Source: Caproicibacter sp002399225 (GTDB lineage: Bacteria; Bacillota; Clostridia; Oscillospirales; Acutalibacteraceae). Taken from it: a DNA stretch of 64,000 bases. The position numbers were made by a program, and so were the translations under genes. The stretch's first letter is position 1; every line of letters starts with the position of its first letter. The notes under the pieces were generated by a model. The model made no database searches. It was given only the letters and a program-made list of their open reading frames with translations, and was not told where the DNA came from. This document shows, piece after piece, positions 27,382 through 35,924 of the stretch. The stretch lies in contig DAIOKN010000002.1 of NCBI GenBank assembly GCA_036756705.1, forward strand, positions 55,704 through 119,703. Direction: 5' to 3'.

Positions 27382-27754
27382 TTTTATCGTTCCTTACCAT
27401 CCGGTCGCACAGCAACCGCATTTTTTCGGCATTCAGAGGCTTGTTCACGAAAGCCATGACATTCAAAGCTTCTATATCCTGGCGGACAGCCTTCTGAACG
27501 TCCGCAGTCACTACAATAATGCCGGTGTCGCCTTCCTTTTGGACGGCCCGTATTAAATCGGTCCCGCTCAACTTAGGCATCAAAAGATCAACAAACATGT
27601 AATCCGGTTTCAGTGTCCGGAACTTTTCCAGTCCTTCTTCTCCATCCGAAGCAAAGTTGATTTCAGCCGTTCCATAAGGTAAATTCCGATTTAAAAAATT
27701 AGCGGTTACTTTTTGTGAAAAAACAGAATCATCCACAACGAGAATTCGAATCAT
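27356..27754 (-). CDS. Stand-alone response regulator receiver (CheY-like)
   Basis: A 132-residue single receiver domain: acidic pair in ILVVDDS, phosphorylatable Asp in YMFVDLLMP, Thr in IIVVTAD and Lys in VNKPL. It has no output domain. It heads an operon with CheC and GGDEF genes (26-base and 4-base overlaps). GGAGG lies upstream of the start. A role as phospho-switch for the neighbouring proteins is inferred. Confidence 0.9.
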   Translation of the reverse strand: MIRILVVDDSVFSQKVTANFLNRNLPYGTAEINFASDGEEGLEKFRTLKPDYMFVDLLMPKLSGTDLIRAVQKEGDTGIIVVTADVQKAVRQDIEALNVMAFVNKPLNAEKMRLLCDRMVRNDKNGSELLSL

Positions 27755-27902
27755 TGTCGTTGCTTAGCCTCCAAAAATTAAATTGTAATACAAAATATTT
27801 AAATAGATCTTGTCCCATCATACGAAGATAGTTTATTCATCATAACATGGGAAAAAAGCAATGTCAATAAAACCGACTGTCCTCGAAAAGACAGGAAACA
27901 GA

Positions 27903-27928
27903 AGAAAGGAAACTGAAAAACAGCTTCC
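27903..27928 (-). terminator. Likely terminator of the aminopeptidase gene
   Basis: Minus strand GGAAGCTG, five-T loop, CAGTTTCC then TTTCTTC, 26 bases after the M18 gene stop. One mismatch in the stem. Confidence 0.5.
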
Positions 27929-27953
27929 CTCCCTCTTTCTTGATAGAAAGTAA

Positions 27954-29363
27954 TTATGATTCAAAAAATGATTGAATTCCCTGATAAGTCATAAAAACAT
28001 CCAATTTTGAAACCACTTCGAACGGGGAATGCATGGAAAGGACCGGCACGCCGATATCCACAACATCCACATTCAGATTGGCAATGTACAGTGCGACCGT
28101 TCCGCCTCCGCCGGCATCCACTTTCCCAAGTTCGCCGATCTGCCACAGGACCCCGTTGGAATCAAACAGCCGGCGGATTTCAGAAACAAATTCGGCAGAA
28201 GCTTCACTGGAACCGCTCTTGCCGCGCGCGCCCGTGTATTTTGACATGCCGACTCCGTTGTTCAGATAGCAGGAATTGGCGGTATCATACGGATCACCGT
28301 AAGTAGGATCATAGGCTGCGGTCACATCGGCAGAAAGGCACTGGGAACGGCTGAGGACATAGCGTGCAGACAGCCCCTCGCTTTCGGCCAGATCGGCGAT
28401 AAAATATTGCATGAACCGGCTGTTCAGGCCTGTGTTGCCTTCGCTTCCGATTTCTTCCTTATCCGCAAGAACCGTTAAAGCGGTGCGCTCCGGAGTCTTG
28501 GTGTTAAGAGCGGCCATCAGGGCCGGGTAAGCGCAGACTCTGTCGTCATGACCATAGGCACCGATCATGCTGCGGTCAAATCCGATATCCACCGCAGGAA
28601 ATGCCGGAACCAGTTCCAGATCCGCGGAAACGAAATCTTCCTCCGTCATGCCATATTTTTTGTTGAGAATCTTCATCAGGTTTAACTTAAAAAGGTCCTC
28701 CCCTTCTTCCGCACAAACTGGGCGGCTCCCCGCAAGGACATTCAGGTTTTCTCCTTCAATCGCTTTGGCCAGAGGCTTTTTCATCTGATCATCCGCCAGG
28801 TGAATCAGCAAATCTGTCACTGTAAACTGCGGATCCCCCGGCTCTTCGCCGACACGCAGATTCACCTTGGTTCCGTCTTTCAGCACAACGCACCCATGAA
28901 GAGACAGTGGGATGGTAGTCCACTGATATTTTTTAATTCCCCCGTAATAATGGGTCTTAAACAGGGCAAGTCCGTCTTTTTCATAGAGCGGATGGGGCTT
29001 TAAGTCAAGGCGCGGAGAATCGATATGGGCTGCGGTGATTCGCACGCCGTTCCGGCATCCTTTTTTTCCAATCACGGCGAGAATAACGGCCCTGTTGCGG
29101 TTATTGTAATAAATCCGGTCTCCGGGACAATAGTGTTTTCCCGCCTCATAGGGAGTAAAACCGGCCCTTTCGGCGGCCGCAATCGCATAGCGCGCCACTT
29201 CCCGCTCAGTTTTCGCCGTCCCAATAAACTTTTTATAGCCATCGCAGAACCGGTCGGCTTGTTCGACTTGATCCTCTGATACTTTAAAATATCCGCTTTT
29301 CTTATCAATCAGCAGCTTCTTCTTTAATTCTCCTATTTGCGATGAGTCTTCGCAGTTTTCCAC
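27954..29363 (-). CDS. M18 family aminopeptidase
   Basis: A 469-residue cytosolic zinc aminopeptidase I family protein. The metal ligands are visible as AAHIDSPRLDLKP (His), HDDRVCAYP (Asp), ADKEEIGSEGNTG (catalytic and metal Glu) and the C-terminal LSMHSPFE (His). The length matches the Clostridia members. It is closely followed by a probable terminator and preceded 15 bases away by the lytic transglycosylase gene on the same strand. Confidence 0.93.
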   Translation of the reverse strand: MENCEDSSQIGELKKKLLIDKKSGYFKVSEDQVEQADRFCDGYKKFIGTAKTEREVARYAIAAAERAGFTPYEAGKHYCPGDRIYYNNRNRAVILAVIGKKGCRNGVRITAAHIDSPRLDLKPHPLYEKDGLALFKTHYYGGIKKYQWTTIPLSLHGCVVLKDGTKVNLRVGEEPGDPQFTVTDLLIHLADDQMKKPLAKAIEGENLNVLAGSRPVCAEEGEDLFKLNLMKILNKKYGMTEEDFVSADLELVPAFPAVDIGFDRSMIGAYGHDDRVCAYPALMAALNTKTPERTALTVLADKEEIGSEGNTGLNSRFMQYFIADLAESEGLSARYVLSRSQCLSADVTAAYDPTYGDPYDTANSCYLNNGVGMSKYTGARGKSGSSEASAEFVSEIRRLFDSNGVLWQIGELGKVDAGGGGTVALYIANLNVDVVDIGVPVLSMHSPFEVVSKLDVFMTYQGIQSFFES

Positions 29364-29378
29364 GGTCCTATCTCTCCT

Positions 29379-29951
29379 TTACAACCGATAAAGCTTTTTG
29401 TACTGTGTGTAATTCTTTAAAACGGAATTCGCATAATTTCTGGTTTCCGAATAAGGAATCTGGCTTAGATTTTTTCCATCCGACGAATACCTGGAATCTT
29501 TCAGCCACCCGTCAACTTTTCCGGAGCCGGCATTATAAGCGCATAAAGCGGTGCGCAGAGAACGATAACGCTGGACCATCATGGATAAATACCGGCATCC
29601 GTATTGGATATTAACTTCCGGGCGGAAAAGGGCCTGATCGGAATAACGGTCGCCTTCCTTTTTCTGAAGCCACTGAAAGGTATCCGGCATTAGCTGCATC
29701 AGTCCCATCGCGCCGGAATGGGATTTTGCGTCCACGTCAAAATTGCTTTCCGACCGGATCACTGCATAGACCAGCGCTGGATCCAGTTTATATTTTTCGG
29801 CATATTTGTCAACATATTCCGTATATCGAAGCGGATAGACGGATTTCTGAAACTGAATATACCCGATACGGAGAAGCAAAGCGGCTGTGGCCAGCAAAAC
29901 CGCCAGCAGTATTCCGGATTTCCAGAGTTTTTTTTTCTTAGCAGATTTCAT
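29379..29951 (-). CDS. Membrane-anchored lytic transglycosylase (SLT domain)
   Basis: 190 residues: one N-terminal membrane anchor (about 13-30), then a Slt70-like catalytic domain. VIRSESNFD holds the catalytic Glu, followed by SGAMGLMQLMPDTF and CAYNAGSGKV, all standard SLT motifs. It cleaves peptidoglycan glycan strands to 1,6-anhydroMurNAc. It overlaps coaE by 14 bases, a conserved neighbourhood in clostridia. Confidence 0.92.
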   Translation of the reverse strand: MKSAKKKKLWKSGILLAVLLATAALLLRIGYIQFQKSVYPLRYTEYVDKYAEKYKLDPALVYAVIRSESNFDVDAKSHSGAMGLMQLMPDTFQWLQKKEGDRYSDQALFRPEVNIQYGCRYLSMMVQRYRSLRTALCAYNAGSGKVDGWLKDSRYSSDGKNLSQIPYSETRNYANSVLKNYTQYKKLYRL

Positions 29952-30552
29952 GTTCTTTCCTCAGAATCCGTTCTAGCAAACGGGTAACACTGTCTTCCAA
30001 GGCATCGAAACCGACGCATCCATTCAGCACATATCCGGCCCGTTCTTCATAGAATTTGTTCGGGTGCTGGACATGCATACGTTCCCGCGCCGCCTCCTCT
30101 GTGATGCCGTCCCGCTTCATGATCCGCTGAAGGCGGATTTCTGGCGGCGCCGTTATCGCCACGGTGGTATCGCAAAGCGAATCCGCTCCGCTTTCAAACA
30201 GCAAAGGCACATCCAAGATAATCGCCGTAACATTTCGGCTGCGAAATTCCTCAATTTTGTCTATCGTTTTTCTTTCAATGGCCGGATGCGTAATCCTGTT
30301 CAGCTGTTCGGTTTCTTCCGGCGTGACAAATGCGCGCTCCGCAAGCAGATGCCGGTCGAGGGAACCGTCCGGGCAAACAATCTCTGCGCCAAACTCCCTG
30401 GCAAGCGCCTCGACACACTCCTTGTCCCCGACCGCTTCCCGCGCAAGGGCATCTGCGTCGATCACGGCGCAGCCCAGTTTCCGGAACGTAGCCGCAGCCG
30501 TCGATTTTCCTGCCCCGGTCGGCCCCGTCAGGCCGATCACCGGTTTATTCAA
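29938..30552 (-). CDS. coaE: Dephospho-CoA kinase CoaE
   Basis: Last enzyme of coenzyme A synthesis; phosphorylates the 3'-OH of dephospho-CoA. P-loop GLTGPTGAGKST starts at residue 6 when the TTG at 30552 is used; GAGGTG lies seven bases upstream and the start overlaps the tsaC stop. CoaE motifs DADALAREAV and VPLLFESG follow. About 204 residues, the family norm. Confidence 0.93.
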   Translation of the reverse strand: MNKPVIGLTGPTGAGKSTAAATFRKLGCAVIDADALAREAVGDKECVEALAREFGAEIVCPDGSLDRHLLAERAFVTPEETEQLNRITHPAIERKTIDKIEEFRSRNVTAIILDVPLLFESGADSLCDTTVAITAPPEIRLQRIMKRDGITEEAARERMHVQHPNKFYEERAGYVLNGCVGFDALEDSVTRLLERILRKEHEIC

Positions 30553-31567
30553 GGGAAAGCACCTCAAATCCGGCAGCACGCATCAGACGGTTGTAAACCG
30601 CAAGGCCAACCCCTTCCGGGGCTGGGCAGCGTGCATACACGGTTTTTGCGCCGATATCGTCCAAATGCCTGAGCGCCTCAAACAGTTCCCGGGCCTGGGC
30701 GCCGTTATCATCTTCCGCACCATAGCAGACCGCCGGAACTTTCAGCAAGCGATCCTCCCCATCATAGCAGAGGGCCGCAATGCCTGGCTCCGCATGGGCA
30801 TTGACATAGTCGGCAAATAATTTCTCCCCGCCTTTCAGGATCACGACATTGGCCTTCGGAGAATAATGCTTGTATTTCATTCCCGGCGAAAGCGGCCGCG
30901 CGCCTTTTGGCAGCGGGTTCATCACAGCCGGGTCTACGTCCACGCGTCCAAGCACGGCGCGCAGCTGAGCCAGTGTAATTCCGCCCGGCCTGAGAAGCCT
31001 GGGCGGATTGGAAGTCATCATGACAATCGTTGATTCCACCCCGACGCCGCACGGGCCTCCGTCCAGAACAGCGTCGATTTTTCCGTCCATATCGCGCATC
31101 ACATGTTCCGCCGTCGTCGTGCTGGGATATCCCGACCGGTTCGCCGAAGGGGCGGCGATCGGAACTCCGGAAGCGGTGATCAGCGCCTGCGCCATCGGGT
31201 GAGACGGAAAGCGAATTCCAACCGTCGGCAAACCGGTGCTGACCTCATCCGGAATCAGTTCCGATTTTTCCAAAACCATAGTGAGGGGACCGGGCCAGTA
31301 GGCTTTTGCCAGCCGATAGGCGGAATCCGGTACGTTTTTGGTCAGCCTTTTAATTTGCTCCAGTTTCGAAATATGGACAATCAGCGGATTGTCCTGCGGC
31401 CTTCCCTTCGCCTTAAAAATTTTCATGACGGCCTTTCCGTCCAGTGCATTTGCCGCAAGACCGTAAACGGTTTCCGTCGGCATGCCTACCAAGCCGCCTT
31501 CTTTGATAATTTTTGCAGCGGCTTCCACCGAACCGCTTTTTGCAGCATCCAATAAAATTGTCTTCAT
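30545..31567 (-). CDS. tsaC: L-threonylcarbamoyladenylate synthase (Sua5 type)
   Basis: Makes threonylcarbamoyl-AMP for t6A37 tRNA modification. A 340-residue two-domain protein: YrdC domain with GGLVGMPTETVYGL and KGRPQDNPL, then a Sua5 C-terminal domain, so it is the long Sua5 form. ATG 31567 is preferred (GGGAG seven bases upstream); ATG 31573 is in frame. It starts just past the prfA stop; prfA-sua5-coaE-SLT form one cluster. Confidence 0.92.
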   Translation of the reverse strand: MKTILLDAAKSGSVEAAAKIIKEGGLVGMPTETVYGLAANALDGKAVMKIFKAKGRPQDNPLIVHISKLEQIKRLTKNVPDSAYRLAKAYWPGPLTMVLEKSELIPDEVSTGLPTVGIRFPSHPMAQALITASGVPIAAPSANRSGYPSTTTAEHVMRDMDGKIDAVLDGGPCGVGVESTIVMMTSNPPRLLRPGGITLAQLRAVLGRVDVDPAVMNPLPKGARPLSPGMKYKHYSPKANVVILKGGEKLFADYVNAHAEPGIAALCYDGEDRLLKVPAVCYGAEDDNGAQARELFEALRHLDDIGAKTVYARCPAPEGVGLAVYNRLMRAAGFEVLSLE

Positions 31568-31569
31568 AA

Positions 31570-32661
31570 TCATTCTCCCGAATCTATTTCTTCTTTTGCC
31601 GAACGTTTCAGCTTTTCCGCGCGATCCGCCGCAGTCAGAGCATCAATGATCTCATCGAGATTCCCATTCAGCACCGACTCCAGGCGGTACAGCGTGAGGC
31701 CGATGCGGTGATCCGTCACCCTGCCCTGCGGATAATTGTAAGTGCGGATCCGTTCTGAACGATCCCCTGTACCGACCTGGGAGCGGCGCTCCGCAGCCAC
31801 TTTGTCATCCTGTTCCTTTTGTTTCTGCTCATACAGACGGCTTCGCAGGATCTTTAGCGCCCGGTCTTTATTTTTATACTGGCTTCGCTCGTCCTGACAC
31901 TCCACCACCATGCCGGTCGGCAGATAAGTGACACGGATGGCGGAGGAAGTCTTGTTGATATGCTGCCCGCCGGCCCCGCTGGAACGAAACGTGTCGATTC
32001 TCAGGTCTTTCGGGTTCAGCTGCAGCTCCACCTCTCCAACCTCCGGCAGCACGGCGACGGTAGCCGTAGAAGTATGAATTCGACCCTGCTGCTCCGTTTC
32101 CGGCACGCGCTGCACACGATGGACCCCGCTTTCATATTTCAAACGGGAATAAGCACCCTCGCCGGCAATCATGAAGCTGATTTCTTTCATGCCGCCGAGC
32201 TCGGTCTCGTTTGCATTCAGGATTTCCGTTTCCCATCCCTTCGACTGCGCATACATGCTGTACATGCGGAACAGAACGCCCGAAAACAAGGCGGCTTCCT
32301 CGCCGCCCGCTCCGCCGCGGATTTCAACAATGACGTTTTTTTCGTCATTGGGATCGCGCGGCAGCAAAAGGAATTTAAGCTCTTTGGCAATCCGTTCCCG
32401 GTCGGCCCGTTTTCTGTTGATTTCCTCTTCTGCTAAGCAGTGCATCTCCCGGTCCGATTCTTCTTCCAAAATCTGTCTGGCACCGTTTTCTTCTTCTTCC
32501 GCTTTTCGGTATTCCCTGTATTTTCCGACAATCGGTTCGATCGAATGGACTTCTTTCAGAAGCTTTTTCGATTGTTCCGGATCACAGGCAACTTTTGCAT
32601 CGCAAAGTTTTTGATTCAGTTCCTCATATCTTTTTTCAAAGACTGCAAGATTTTCAAACAT
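31570..32661 (-). CDS. prfA: Peptide chain release factor 1
   Basis: Terminates translation at UAA/UAG. 363 residues; the anticodon-like tripeptide region reads RVPETEQ (PxT of RF1) and the catalytic GGQ is in GAGGQHINKTSS near residue 235, where the Gln is normally methylated. The long N-terminal coiled domain is complete. Confidence 0.97.
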   Translation of the reverse strand: MFENLAVFEKRYEELNQKLCDAKVACDPEQSKKLLKEVHSIEPIVGKYREYRKAEEEENGARQILEEESDREMHCLAEEEINRKRADRERIAKELKFLLLPRDPNDEKNVIVEIRGGAGGEEAALFSGVLFRMYSMYAQSKGWETEILNANETELGGMKEISFMIAGEGAYSRLKYESGVHRVQRVPETEQQGRIHTSTATVAVLPEVGEVELQLNPKDLRIDTFRSSGAGGQHINKTSSAIRVTYLPTGMVVECQDERSQYKNKDRALKILRSRLYEQKQKEQDDKVAAERRSQVGTGDRSERIRTYNYPQGRVTDHRIGLTLYRLESVLNGNLDEIIDALTAADRAEKLKRSAKEEIDSGE

Positions 32662-32708
32662 TCTCTAAGTTCTCCTTCATTATGATCAAAAAGCAAAAAC
32701 GAAGGAGG

Positions 32709-32909
32709 CTATAATTCATCCTGGCTGGTCTTTCGAATGATTTTCTTGATATTTTTCTCGCATTTCAGACGCGGAACCATGACTTCATGGCCGCATTTCT
32801 GACAGCGTATTTTAAAATCCATGCCGGAGCGCAATACCAAAAAGGTATTTCCCCCGCATGGATGCGGTTTCTTCATTTGAAGCACATCTCCCGGACGCAC
32901 ATCCACCAA
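32709..32909 (-). CDS. DUF951 small zinc-ribbon-like protein
   Basis: 66 residues with HPCGGN, IRCQKCGH and LKCEKNIKK; four Cys in a zinc-ribbon-like arrangement typical of DUF951. The basic C-terminus suggests nucleic acid or ribosome contact, but function is unknown. It lies directly upstream of prfA on the same strand, with GAGGGGGCG before the start. Confidence 0.85.
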   Translation of the reverse strand: MVDVRPGDVLQMKKPHPCGGNTFLVLRSGMDFKIRCQKCGHEVMVPRLKCEKNIKKIIRKTSQDEL

Positions 32910-33005
32910 AGACGCCCCCTCTTCTCTTCAGAATCAAAAGATACAAAGAATAGTATAGACCAAAATTTTGGAAACAGCAAGATACGGATCGCTTTTTTCA
33001 TGCAC

Positions 33006-33034
33006 TTGCGATCCGTTCTTCTCCGTTTTATAAT
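33006..33034 (+). promoter_or_regulatory. Promoter of birA
   Basis: TTGCGA and TATAAT with a 17-base spacer, 36 bases before the birA ATG. The -35 lies in the 3' arm of a hairpin (GGATCGC with GCGATCC, 32984-33014). Confidence 0.65.
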
Positions 33035-33069
33035 AAAATCATTCTGAACGACAAAAGCTGGGATTAAAA

Positions 33070-34050
33070 ATGGGAACCAAAGAACAGATTCTGAACCGCC
33101 TGCGCGAAAACGGCGGATTTGTCTCCGGGGAAGAACTCAGCGGGCAATTGCGCATTTCCCGCACGGCGGTGTGGAAAGACATCCATTCCCTGCGGGAGGA
33201 AGGTTATGAAATCGAATCCGCCACCAACCGCGGCTATCGGCTGAAAAGCTGCCCGGATCGGTACTCCGCGGTCGAAATCAGTGCCGGTCTGGAAACCGAA
33301 TTTTTGGGCAGGCATATTTTTTGTTATGAGAGTATCGATTCCACCAACGAAGAAGCGAAGCGGCAGGCGCTTGCCGGGGCGCCGAACGGTAGCCTGTTCA
33401 TTGCGGAACAGCAGACAGGCGGCAAAGGCCGCTTAGGCCGCAGCTGGCTGTCCCCCGCAGGATGTGGGCTGTGGTTTTCCGTACTGCTCCGGCCCGGTAT
33501 CCTTCCGCTGCAGGTTACCATCACGACCCTGCTCGCCGGCCTTGCCGTCTGCCGCGCCGTCCGCAGTTTATCCGGCTGCGACGCGAAAATCAAATGGCCG
33601 AACGATATTGTCATCGGCAGTAAAAAAGTCTGCGGAATTCTAACGGAAATGACGGCGGAAGTCGACCGGATCGAATCCGTCGTGGTGGGCATCGGCGTCA
33701 ATGTAAACAATGCCGCGTTTCCGGAAACCATCCGCGGCAAGGCCACTTCCATTCGCATGGAAAACGGGAAATCGCTGCGCCGCATCACTCTTTTGCAGGA
33801 AATTCTGATCCAGTTTGAGACCCTTTTAAAGCAATACACGGAACCCGACCCGACCTTTTGGGAAGAATACCGAAAGCTCTGCGTTTCGCTCGGCCGGAAG
33901 GTGGAATTCACCCGGCGGGGAACCCGGGTCTGCGGGACCGCGGTAGACGTCTCCCCGCAGGGCGAACTGATTGTCAAATTGCCGGAGGGAAATGTGGAAG
34001 CCGTCACTGCAGGCGAAGTCAGCGTGCAGGGAATCTACGGGCAGGAATAA
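33070..34050 (+). CDS. birA: Bifunctional biotin ligase/biotin operon repressor BirA
   Basis: 326 residues. An N-terminal winged helix (residues 3-60, LRISRTAVWKDIHSLREEGYEIE) precedes the biotin-protein ligase domain with GGKGRLGRSWLSP (biotinyl-AMP loop), KWPNDI and VVGIGVNVNN, then a small SH3-like C-terminal domain. It both activates biotin carboxyl carrier proteins and likely represses biotin genes. Monocistronic plus-strand gene. Confidence 0.94.
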   Translation: MGTKEQILNRLRENGGFVSGEELSGQLRISRTAVWKDIHSLREEGYEIESATNRGYRLKSCPDRYSAVEISAGLETEFLGRHIFCYESIDSTNEEAKRQALAGAPNGSLFIAEQQTGGKGRLGRSWLSPAGCGLWFSVLLRPGILPLQVTITTLLAGLAVCRAVRSLSGCDAKIKWPNDIVIGSKKVCGILTEMTAEVDRIESVVVGIGVNVNNAAFPETIRGKATSIRMENGKSLRRITLLQEILIQFETLLKQYTEPDPTFWEEYRKLCVSLGRKVEFTRRGTRVCGTAVDVSPQGELIVKLPEGNVEAVTAGEVSVQGIYGQE

Positions 34051-34181
34051 GGCACCGTCCACGCTTTTCTTCCGACTTGGAGAATCCTCCAAAGGCTTGG
34101 AAAGAAGGAGGGATGATCCTTGCAAAATTTACAGCGGCAGCCAGGAAAGAAACAAGGATGAATGTAAATAAGAAAATGGTA

Positions 34182-34223
34182 GAAAAAGAGCGCACCCAAC
34201 GAGCGAAAAGCACCGGGTGCGCT
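34182..34223 (-). terminator. Terminator of the gltX-glnS unit
   Basis: Minus strand AGCGCACCC pairs with GGGTGCGCT, followed by CTTTTTCT, 13 bases after the glnS stop. Confidence 0.8.
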
Positions 34224-34235
34224 TAAAAATATGTT

Positions 34236-35924
34236 TTACTTTTTCTTTTTATAACCGTCCTTCAGGGAAACGGAGCGGTTAAACACCGGATGTCCCGGGC
34301 GGCTGTCGCGGCTGTCCACGCAGAAATAACCCTGCCGCAAAAATTGAAACGAGGCGGGCGCTTCCGCTTCCGCAAGCCATGGTTCTACCTTACAGCCGGT
34401 GATGACTTTGAGTGAATCGGGATTCAGCTCTTTCATAAAGTCCCCGGCTTCCGGTTCCGGCACGGTGAATAGGCTGCCATAGAGGCGGATCTCCGCATCT
34501 TTCGCGGTGCTTGCATCTACCCAGTGAATTGTGCTTTTCACTTTTCGTCCATCCGGCGTATTGCCGCCGCGCGTCGCCGGATCATACTCTGCATAAACGG
34601 CGGTCACGCTGCCGTTTGCATCTTTTTCACAGCCAGTGCATTTCACGACATATGCGGTTTTAAGGCGAACTTCGTTTCCCGGGAAAAGCCTGAAATATTT
34701 TCTTTCGGGCACCTCCATAAAATCTTCCCGCTCAATCCAGAGTTCCCGCGAAAAGCTGACCGGCCGGGTTCCGGCCTCCGGCTGTTCGGGGTTGTTTTCC
34801 ACCTCGAATTTTTCCGTTTTTCCTTCCGGGTAATTGGTCAGGATGAGCCTGACCGGGTTCAGCACCGCCATAGCGCGGGGGGCGTTCCGGTTCAGATCCT
34901 CGCGCAGGCAGTGCTCCAAAAAGCTGTACTCCACCGTGGAATTGACCTTTGCAACCCCGATGCGCTCGCAGAAATTGCGGATGGAAGCCGGGGTATAGCC
35001 CCTGCGTCTCAGTCCGCAGAGGGTCGGCATGCGCGGATCATCCCAGCCGGTTACACAGCCATTTTCGACCAACTGCCGCAGCTTGCGCTTGCTCAGAACG
35101 GTATTGTTGATGCCGAGGCGCGCAAACTCGATCTGGCGCGGCTTTGCAGGCAGATCAATATGTTCAATCACCCAGTCGTACAGCGGGCGGTGATCCTCGA
35201 ATTCCAGCGAACAGAGCGAATGGGTTACCCCTTCAATCGCGTCTTCGATCGGATGCGCAAAATCATACATCGGATAGATGCACCACTCGTTTTTCGTGCG
35301 GTGGTGCGCCGTATGGTTGATGCGGTAAAGGACAGGGTCGCGCAGATTAAAATTGCCGGAGGCAAGGTCGATTTTGGCGCGGAGCGTCATCCTTCCGTCC
35401 TCGAATTCACCGGCCCTCATGCGCCGGAATAAATCCAAGCTTTCTTCTGCCGGACGGTCACGGTACGGGCTGCGGGCCGGATGCGTCAGGTCGCCGCGGT
35501 AATCCCGGAACTGTTCTTGCGTCAGCTCACAGATATAAGCAAAACCCTCACGGATCAGCTTTTCCGCCAGCTCATACATCTTTGGAAAATAGTCGGAGGC
35601 ATAATAAAAGCGGTCGTCCCAGGAAAAGCCAAGCCACTTGATATCCCTTTGAATGGCTTCGACATACTCTTCATTCTCTTTGGCCGGGTTGGTATCATCC
35701 ATGCGCAGATTGCACAGACCGCCGAACTTTTCCGCCGTTCCAAAGTCGATGCAGATTGCCTTTGCATGACCGATGTGAAGGTAGCCGTTCGGTTCGGGAG
35801 GAAATCTGGTGTGTACCGTTTTGCCCTCAAAACGCCCGCCAGGTGCGAGGTCTTCTTGAATGAAGGTATGGATAAAATTACCAGTTCCCTCATTTTCCTC
35901 TTCGCGTTTGATTTCTCCCCTCAT
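34236..35924 (-). CDS. glnS: Glutaminyl-tRNA synthetase
   Basis: Class I synthetase charging tRNA-Gln directly. Signature HIGH is in FPPEPNGYLHIGHAKAIC and the KMSKS equivalent is VLSKRKL. Two C-terminal anticodon-binding barrel regions are present; 562 residues. ATG 35924 (GGAG eight bases upstream) overlaps the gltX stop as ATGA. Most Firmicutes make Gln-tRNA through GatCAB, so a GlnRS is a minority trait, probably inherited from lateral transfer in this lineage. Confidence 0.94.
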   Translation of the reverse strand: MRGEIKREEENEGTGNFIHTFIQEDLAPGGRFEGKTVHTRFPPEPNGYLHIGHAKAICIDFGTAEKFGGLCNLRMDDTNPAKENEEYVEAIQRDIKWLGFSWDDRFYYASDYFPKMYELAEKLIREGFAYICELTQEQFRDYRGDLTHPARSPYRDRPAEESLDLFRRMRAGEFEDGRMTLRAKIDLASGNFNLRDPVLYRINHTAHHRTKNEWCIYPMYDFAHPIEDAIEGVTHSLCSLEFEDHRPLYDWVIEHIDLPAKPRQIEFARLGINNTVLSKRKLRQLVENGCVTGWDDPRMPTLCGLRRRGYTPASIRNFCERIGVAKVNSTVEYSFLEHCLREDLNRNAPRAMAVLNPVRLILTNYPEGKTEKFEVENNPEQPEAGTRPVSFSRELWIEREDFMEVPERKYFRLFPGNEVRLKTAYVVKCTGCEKDANGSVTAVYAEYDPATRGGNTPDGRKVKSTIHWVDASTAKDAEIRLYGSLFTVPEPEAGDFMKELNPDSLKVITGCKVEPWLAEAEAPASFQFLRQGYFCVDSRDSRPGHPVFNRSVSLKDGYKKKK

